DNA of 64,000 nt from Rhodococcus sp. WMMA185 (GTDB lineage: Bacteria > Actinomycetota > Actinomycetes > Mycobacteriales > Mycobacteriaceae). The stretch lies in the NCBI RefSeq assembly GCF_001767395.1, contig NZ_CP017014.1, forward strand, positions 3,418,501-3,482,500, in the 5' to 3' direction. The position numbers and the translations under genes were made by a program. The notes below the pieces were generated by a model. The model saw only the letters and a list, made by a program, of their open reading frames with translations. It searched no databases and was not told where the DNA came from. Positions 58,758-64,000 of this stretch are shown piece by piece. Every line of letters begins with the position of its first letter. The stretch's first letter is position 1.

Positions 58758-59398
58758 TTCCGCAGAATGAGGTCCAACGCCTCTGCACGCGAGACGGCAC
58801 TGGACTGGAACAGACCGCGCACCGCCGAGGTGGTGGTGCTCGCACCAGGCTTTCGGATCCCCCGCATTGCCATGCACAGGTGCTCGGCCTCGACCACCAC
58901 GATCGCCCCCCGCGGATCAAGTCTGCGCATGATGGAGTCGGCGATCTGGCTGGTCAAACGCTCCTGAACCTGTGGACGCTTGGCGTAGAGATCAACCAGT
59001 CGAGCCAGCTTCGACAGTCCCGTCACCCTGCCGGTCGCACCCGGGATGTACCCGACGTGGGCGACCCCGTGAAACGACACGAGGTGATGCTCGCAGGTCG
59101 AGTACAGAGGAATGTCGCGCACCAGCACAAGCTCTTGGTGGCCCTCGTCGAATGTCGTGTTCAGTACGGCATCCGGGTCGGTGTACAGGCCAGAGAAGAC
59201 CTCCCGATACGCGCGTGCCACTCGAGCGGGCGTGTCGATGAGCCCCGGGCGGTCCGGGTCCTCACCAACCGCGATCAAGAGTTCACGCACCGCCGCCTCG
59301 GCACGCGCCTGGTCGAATACCCGACCTGTCTCCAGTGCCACCGACTCACTATCGAGATGATTCACCGACAACCGAAACTCCTCCAGTACCGAGACCAA
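58754..59398 (-). CDS. folE: GTP cyclohydrolase I
   Basis: A 214-residue enzyme starting folate synthesis by converting GTP to dihydroneopterin triphosphate. Zinc ligands are in [12 protein letters not shown] and [42 protein letters not shown] is the conserved core. It heads the folE-folP-folB-folK-DUF3180 chain, 33 bp after ftsH. The start at 59398 (GTG) gives an N-terminus of about 30 residues before the fold, slightly long; a later ATG is possible. Confidence 0.95.
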   Translation of the reverse strand: MVSVLEEFRLSVNHLDSESVALETGRVFDQARAEAAVRELLIAVGEDPDRPGLIDTPARVARAYREVFSGLYTDPDAVLNTTFDEGHQELVLVRDIPLYSTCEHHLVSFHGVAHVGYIPGATGRVTGLSKLARLVDLYAKRPQVQERLTSQIADSIMRRLDPRGAIVVVEAEHLCMAMRGIRKPGASTTTSAVRGLFQSSAVSRAEALDLILRK

Positions 59399-59431
59399 TC
59401 GCCTCGAAGCAACAACCTAGTGCCCGGTGAA

Positions 59432-61732
59432 TCAGTTCGATCCGTCCGGCCCTTTCCAGGCCCTAGCCTGCTCGTCATCGTCTCCGGTACCGCGCTGCTC
59501 GTAGGGCGGCTGGTTCCATTGGTTACCTGGACCCTGGTTACCTGGACCCTGGTTACCCGGACCTTGGCTACCCGAACCCTGACTGCCGGAATAGTGACCC
59601 TCGGGATTCTGGTTGCCCGGATCGCGCGGTGGCCAACCCGGAGCCGACCACCCTGCGGGTGCTCCGTAGTCCGGTCTCGTATCCGGCTGTGGCTGTGCAG
59701 GCCCACGTTGAGGCTGGGGCGCTGCCTGCTGCGGAAAACCATTGGCAGGCGCCGGCTGCGACTGCTGCTTGGCGAACACTGGTTCGGGCTGCACGGGCAA
59801 CGTCTCGCCGCGCTCGACCGCGAGCTCCCTCGGAGTCTTGACCGGCGGCTTGTCTGACGGGGTCCGGTGGCCAAAGTCGTTGAATGCGGTTATGCGTGGA
59901 CGCTTCTCGACGCTGTGGAAGATCTTCTCGAGGTCCTTGCGTGTGAGAGTCTCGCGCTCGAGGAGTTCGGTGGCCAGGATGTCGAGCACGTCCCGGTACT
60001 CGTCGAGGATGGCCCACGCCTCGGTGTGAGCGGCCTCGATGAGGTTCCGGACCTCTTCGTCTATCTCACGAGCAACCTCATGTGAGTAGTCGGACTGCTG
60101 GCCCATCGTCCGGCCCAGGAAGGGATCTGCCCCTTCCTGTCCGTAGCGCACCGCGCCCAACTTGGCGCTCATGCCGTACTCGGTGACCATGGACCGGGCG
60201 ATCTTCGTCGCCATGTCGATATCCGAGGAGGCGCCGGTGGTCGGCTCGTGGAAAACGAGTTCTTCGGCCGCTCGGCCACCCATTGCCATCACGAGACGAG
60301 CGATCATTTCCGAACGCGTCATCAAGCCCTTGTCGTCCTCGGGAACCGTCATCGCGTGGCCGCCGGTGCGACCACGGGCGAGGATGGTGACCTTGTAGAC
60401 GGGCTCGATGTCTGGCATCGCCCACGCGGCGAGTGTGTGACCACCCTCGTGGTAAGCGGTGATCTTCTTCTCGTGCTCGCTGATTATGCGGCTCTTGCGA
60501 CGCGGCCCACCGACCACTCGGTCGACCGATTCCTCGAGCGCGACCTCGGTGATGACGTTGCCGCCCTCGCGTGCAGTGAGCAGTGCGGCCTCGTTGATCA
60601 CGTTGGCGAGGTCGGCACCCGACATTCCGACGGTACGCTTTGCCAGTCCCTCCAGGTCTGCGGTGGAATCGATCGGCTTCCCCTGAGCATGGACTTTCAG
60701 GATGGCACGACGACCGGCGAGGTCGGGCGCGCCAACCGGGATCTGCCGGTCGAAACGGCCGGGACGAAGCAGGGCGGGATCGAGAATGTCGGGGCGGTTC
60801 GTGGCTGCAATCAGGATGATGCCGGTACGGTCACCGAAGCCGTCCATCTCGACGAGCAACTGGTTGAGCGTCTGTTCGCGCTCGTCATGTCCGCCACCGA
60901 GGCCGGCGCCGCGCTGGCGGCCCACCGCGTCGATCTCGTCCACGAAGATGATGCAAGGACTGTTCTGTTTGGCCTGCTCGAACATGTCGCGAACGCGGGA
61001 TGCGCCCACACCGACGAACATCTCGACGAAGTCTGAACCCGAGATCGTGAAGAACGGGACTCCCGCTTCACCGGCCACAGCCCGGGCGAGCAGGGTCTTG
61101 CCGGTTCCCGGGGGACCGTAAAGGAGGACGCCCTTGGGAATCTTCGCGCCCAGAGCCTGGTAGCGCGCCGGATTCTGGAGGAAGTCCTTGATCTCGTAGA
61201 GCTCCTCGACCGCCTCCTCAGCGCCCGCAACGTCGGCGAAGGTCGTCTTCGGCATATCCTTCGTCAGCTGCTTGGCCTTCGACTTTCCGAAGCCCATCAC
61301 GCCGCCGCGTCCGCCACCCTGCATGCGGCTCATCACGAAGAAGAAGATGCCCAGCAGTATCACCATGGGCAGCACGAAGAGCAGGATCGAGGTGAGCCAG
61401 CTCTCCTGGGTAACCGTGGTGTTGTAGCTCTCGAGGCCCTTGGACGAGACGTCGTTGAAGATCTGCTCGGACGCCGACTCCGGATACTTCGCGAGGATTT
61501 CGGTCTGGCCGTCGGTGGCGTCGTTGCCGGTCTTCAACCACAGACGCACCTGCTGCTCGCGGTCGTCGATCTGCGCCTTGTCAACGTTGTTGGCATCGAG
61601 CTGCGCAATCGCCACCGAGGTGTCGACACTCTTGAATCCACGCGTGTCGTTGCCGAAGTAGCTGAAGGCGTAGAACACCAGCAAAATGCCGGCAACGATC
61701 GCCAGGTTTCGAAACACAGTCTTTCGGTTCAT
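59432..61732 (-). CDS. ftsH: ATP-dependent membrane zinc metalloprotease FtsH
   Basis: A 766-residue membrane-bound AAA+ protease degrading misfolded and short-lived membrane proteins. It has an N-terminal helix ([19 protein letters not shown]), an extracytoplasmic domain, and a second helix ([20 protein letters not shown]). Walker A is GPPGTGKT, the SRH ends in [11 protein letters not shown], and the zinc site is HEGGH (~residue 430). The ATG is chosen at the usual NRKTVFRN N-terminus. The ~130-residue tail is Pro/Gln/Gly/Asn-rich and contains tandem repeats. Confidence 0.97.
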   Translation of the reverse strand: MNRKTVFRNLAIVAGILLVFYAFSYFGNDTRGFKSVDTSVAIAQLDANNVDKAQIDDREQQVRLWLKTGNDATDGQTEILAKYPESASEQIFNDVSSKGLESYNTTVTQESWLTSILLFVLPMVILLGIFFFVMSRMQGGGRGGVMGFGKSKAKQLTKDMPKTTFADVAGAEEAVEELYEIKDFLQNPARYQALGAKIPKGVLLYGPPGTGKTLLARAVAGEAGVPFFTISGSDFVEMFVGVGASRVRDMFEQAKQNSPCIIFVDEIDAVGRQRGAGLGGGHDEREQTLNQLLVEMDGFGDRTGIILIAATNRPDILDPALLRPGRFDRQIPVGAPDLAGRRAILKVHAQGKPIDSTADLEGLAKRTVGMSGADLANVINEAALLTAREGGNVITEVALEESVDRVVGGPRRKSRIISEHEKKITAYHEGGHTLAAWAMPDIEPVYKVTILARGRTGGHAMTVPEDDKGLMTRSEMIARLVMAMGGRAAEELVFHEPTTGASSDIDMATKIARSMVTEYGMSAKLGAVRYGQEGADPFLGRTMGQQSDYSHEVAREIDEEVRNLIEAAHTEAWAILDEYRDVLDILATELLERETLTRKDLEKIFHSVEKRPRITAFNDFGHRTPSDKPPVKTPRELAVERGETLPVQPEPVFAKQQSQPAPANGFPQQAAPQPQRGPAQPQPDTRPDYGAPAGWSAPGWPPRDPGNQNPEGHYSGSQGSGSQGPGNQGPGNQGPGNQWNQPPYEQRGTGDDDEQARAWKGPDGSN
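59521..59580 (-). repeat. 15-bp tandem repeat in the FtsH C-terminal tail
   Basis: Four tandem copies (two identical, GGTTACCTGGACCCT, then two diverged) encode Gln-Gly-Pro-Gly-Asn-type pentapeptides in the disordered tail. It is in frame and free to vary in number. Confidence 0.85.
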
Positions 61733-62197
61733 ACAGGTCGACCGAGATGGCCGGTCCTTTCGAGAGTGCGGGTCTTCCGAGTGCGCCATCCGGCTACAAA
61801 CCGGACATACCAGATTACCGCGAGGGCACTCCGGCGACTCCAGCCAGCAGCCAACCGCCCGTGGAGGCGGTCTCTATCTCTGTCAACGCCTACGAGGGCC
61901 TATCGGTTCCCCCCAGGCTTCAACCAGGCGTCAAATGTACGGGAAATCACCGTACCGGCGGAACCGACCTGCCCTCGGAGTACCCCATCTCGAGCCGGCG
62001 GGAGTAATTCGACCGATGTGGCCGGGAGTCCGAGCTCCTTCGGCGCAGCGCGCAGTCGGAACCGTTTCGGGTATTCGCGCTGGATGCGGTAGGTCTGGCG
62101 AGATACGATTCGCATATCCGAGAAATGGGACTTTTCAGGCAGCTCCAGACAAACCTCAATGCGCTCAGAGAATGCCTAGTAGAACCCTGGATGTGCA
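61733..62197. other. Non-coding divergent region between ftsH and the kinase gene
   Basis: 465 bp. Short open frames exist on both strands but none has a credible start context or a recognisable protein. It must carry the ftsH promoter and the kinase promoter. I see no palindrome or repeat of note. Confidence 0.5.
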
Positions 62198-64000
62198 ATG
62201 ACCAGCGGAAACGGGTCGGGCAAGAACAAATCGGCCTCTGCCGAACGAACCGGCGGAGCGCCGAACTCCGACCGCCGGAGCAACGATCCCGCGATCGCAG
62301 TCAGCGCGTCGAACCCTAGGACCGACCGCACGGAATCCAGCGCTGATCGCGGGGTCGCGGCCAAAACCGTGGATGACGAGCAGACCACGACCATGAGGGC
62401 CGGGCAGACCGTAGCGGCGGGCTCGACCGCGACGGCCCAGCAGCACGACACTCTCATCACGAAACCTCCGAGCGCCGACCTCGACGACGTCGAGGTCGGA
62501 CAACAGGTCGATGACTTCGATCTGCTGATGGGCCTCGGCAGCGGAGCATTCGGCCGGGTGTTTCTGGCACGCCAGCGGTCGATGCAACGACTCGTCGCCG
62601 TGAAAATCTCGCATGATCGTGGAAACGAACCGCAGACCCTGGCGCGGCTCGACCACAACTACATCGTGAGAGTCTTCGACCAGCGGTTGCTCGAGGATCG
62701 CAAGCTTCGGCTGCTGTACATGCAATACCTGCCGGGTGGCACGCTGCTGCGAGTCCAGCGTCGTGTCCGCGTCACGCCGGAACACGAACGGAGCGGGAGC
62801 CTCCTGCTCGATGTCGTTGACGAGGAGATGCAGGAGAAGGGCGAAATCAGACCCACCGATTCGAGTGTGCGCAACGAGATCGCGTCGCTGACGTGGCCGG
62901 AGACGATCGCGTGGCTGGGGCGGCGCCTCGCCGAAGCTCTCGAGTACGCCGGCAAGCGCGGCGTCCTGCACCGCGACATCAAACCGGCCAACATCCTCCT
63001 GACGGCGGAGGGCGTGCCCAAGCTGGCCGATTTCAACATCAGTTTCAGTTCCACCGTCGCGGGGGCGTCGCCGCTGGCGTACTTCGGCGGATCCCTCGCC
63101 TACATGTCCCCCGAACAACTCGAAGCATGTCACCACGGAATGTCGGGGACTGCTGCGGATCTCGACACCCGAAGCGACATCTTCGCGCTCGGAGTGATGC
63201 TCTGGGAGCTGATGTGTGGCCAGCGCCCGTACAACGACGAGGTTCCAGCAAATACCCCCGCCTCGCTCGAAGCGATGATCGATTGCCGCAGCCGAGGCGT
63301 CGCCCCCGAGTTCCTAGACCAACTGCCCGGCGATTGCCCCGCGTCGCTCCGACGGGTGCTGCTGACGTGTCTGGCACCGAGGCCAGAGGACCGCTGGTCA
63401 TCCGGAGCCGAGTTGGCCCAGCAATTCGACCTGTGCCTCAACACCCGGGCCCGCGATCTGGTCGATCCACCGCCGAACAGCCCGCGAATGCGGCTCCGCC
63501 GCTGGACGCTCCCCCTCCTGGTTGCGGGAATCGCGGTACCGAACGCTCTCGCGGGAGCCTACAACTACCACCACAACAAGTTGCTGATCATCAGCGACCT
63601 GAGCCCGGAAGTCCAGCACTCGTTCGGCAACATCCAAATGGTGATCAACTCGATCGCGTTTCCGCTGGGTGCGATCGTGCTGCTCTACTGGTGCCGCTAT
63701 CCGTTCCTCGTACCGTGGGGTCTGCGCAGGGGACGAACGTACGACCGTCACACTCTCGCGCGCGCCCGCTCCGACACATTGCTGCTCGGCGACCGCGTGG
63801 TGCTTGTGGTGTTCGGGTTGTGGCTCATCGCGGGAATCGCCTATCCGATCTCACTGCAGCTCGCGGCCGGCAACGTGCCCACAGACGCGTACGTACACTT
63901 CATCGCATCACTCATCGTCTGTGGCGCGATGTCGGTCGCGTATCCGTTCTTCGTGGTCGCCTTCGTCGCGGTGCGCTATATCTACCCAACCCTGCTCCCA
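62198..64000 (+). CDS. Membrane Ser/Thr protein kinase (3' truncated)
   Basis: The frame is open from ATG 62198 to the window edge (601 codons). The first ~90 residues are Ser/Thr/Asp-rich and disordered. The kinase domain follows: the Gly loop GLGSGAFGRVF, the ATP Lys in LVAVKISH, the catalytic loop HRDIKPANIL, the metal site DFN (not DFG) and the activation-segment end MSPEQL. Four hydrophobic segments follow, near WTLPLLVAGIAVPNAL, MVINSIAFPLGAIVLLYW, VVLVVFGLWLIAGIAYP and FIASLIVCGAMSVAYPFFVVAFV. This differs from PknA/B-type kinases with a single helix and sensor. An insert sits between hinge and alpha-E. The C-terminus is outside the window. Confidence 0.87.
   Translation, partial: MTSGNGSGKNKSASAERTGGAPNSDRRSNDPAIAVSASNPRTDRTESSADRGVAAKTVDDEQTTTMRAGQTVAAGSTATAQQHDTLITKPPSADLDDVEVGQQVDDFDLLMGLGSGAFGRVFLARQRSMQRLVAVKISHDRGNEPQTLARLDHNYIVRVFDQRLLEDRKLRLLYMQYLPGGTLLRVQRRVRVTPEHERSGSLLLDVVDEEMQEKGEIRPTDSSVRNEIASLTWPETIAWLGRRLAEALEYAGKRGVLHRDIKPANILLTAEGVPKLADFNISFSSTVAGASPLAYFGGSLAYMSPEQLEACHHGMSGTAADLDTRSDIFALGVMLWELMCGQRPYNDEVPANTPASLEAMIDCRSRGVAPEFLDQLPGDCPASLRRVLLTCLAPRPEDRWSSGAELAQQFDLCLNTRARDLVDPPPNSPRMRLRRWTLPLLVAGIAVPNALAGAYNYHHNKLLIISDLSPEVQHSFGNIQMVINSIAFPLGAIVLLYWCRYPFLVPWGLRRGRTYDRHTLARARSDTLLLGDRVVLVVFGLWLIAGIAYPISLQLAAGNVPTDAYVHFIASLIVCGAMSVAYPFFVVAFVAVRYIYPTLLP

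Noticed and set aside
61747..62007. 86-residue ORF in the ftsH-kinase gap
   Set aside because: No ribosome-binding site, no family match, and coding character not evident.
62165..63136. 323-residue minus-strand open frame
   Set aside because: It is the antisense shadow of the Ser/Thr kinase, whose motifs are clear on the plus strand.

Overview
This is a high-GC actinobacterial chromosome segment, most likely from Rhodococcus or a close relative in the Mycobacteriales. The strongest argument is gene order. From rlmB (15.6 kb) to ftsH (61.7 kb) the backbone follows what I recall of the Mycobacterium tuberculosis Rv3579c-Rv3610c block: rlmB, cysS, ispF, ispD, carD, an lpqE-like lipoprotein gene, radA, disA, an Rv3587c-like membrane protein, carbonic anhydrase, mutY, an Rv3591c-like hydrolase, an mhuD-like heme-degrading enzyme, clpC, lsr2, lysS, coaX, panD, panC, Rv3603c/3604c/3605c-like genes, folK, folB, folP, folE and ftsH. 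No tRNA, rRNA, IS element, prophage or CRISPR array was seen. Region by region: 0-15.5 kb is an accessory arm. It holds the 3' part of a trehalose-phosphatase/GH15 fusion, a LacI regulator, a zinc-type ABC transporter with a histidine-rich binding protein, the 5-oxoprolinase genes pxpAB and pxpC split by an aldR/ald pair, thiC behind a TPP riboswitch, a ThDP-dependent enzyme of unknown substrate and a TIM-barrel amidohydrolase. 15.6-23.2 kb is the conserved core (tRNA charging, rRNA methylation, isoprenoid synthesis, CarD, RadA, DisA). At 23.2-28 kb a GntR/FadR regulator and an aspartase-permease-asparaginase operon are inserted into the core. 28-43.6 kb alternates core genes (canB, mutY, mhuD) with accessory ones: a large secreted beta-helix protein, a cobalamin-riboswitch cobalt transporter cbtBA, a ROK/beta-glucosidase/MHS-transporter cluster, redox proteins, and a WYL regulator divergent from a TIGR03086 protein. 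43.7-61.7 kb returns to the core: clpC, lsr2, lysS and the pantothenate/CoA and folate operons, all on the minus strand. A BlaI/M56-peptidase pair and a secreted lipase are inserted between clpC and lsr2. The window ends inside a membrane-anchored Ser/Thr kinase (62.2-64 kb). Regulatory RNA and DNA signals are the richest part. There is a TPP riboswitch (thiC), a cobalamin riboswitch (cbtBA) and a probable cysteine-responsive attenuator: a 16-codon leader ORF ending in tandem Cys codons, with nested hairpins, ahead of a rhodanese gene at 52.0-52.1 kb. Two GTCTGAC-core operators flank the aspartase regulator, and a 39-bp perfect interrupted palindrome separates the WYL regulator from its divergent neighbour. 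I did not find a wholly new multi-gene system. The most rewarding leads are the cysteine attenuator, the unusual DFN kinase, the ThDP enzyme behind riboswitch-controlled thiC, and the secreted beta-helix protein. Starts were often moved downstream of the longest open frame, using family N-termini, Shine-Dalgarno sequences and gene overlaps.
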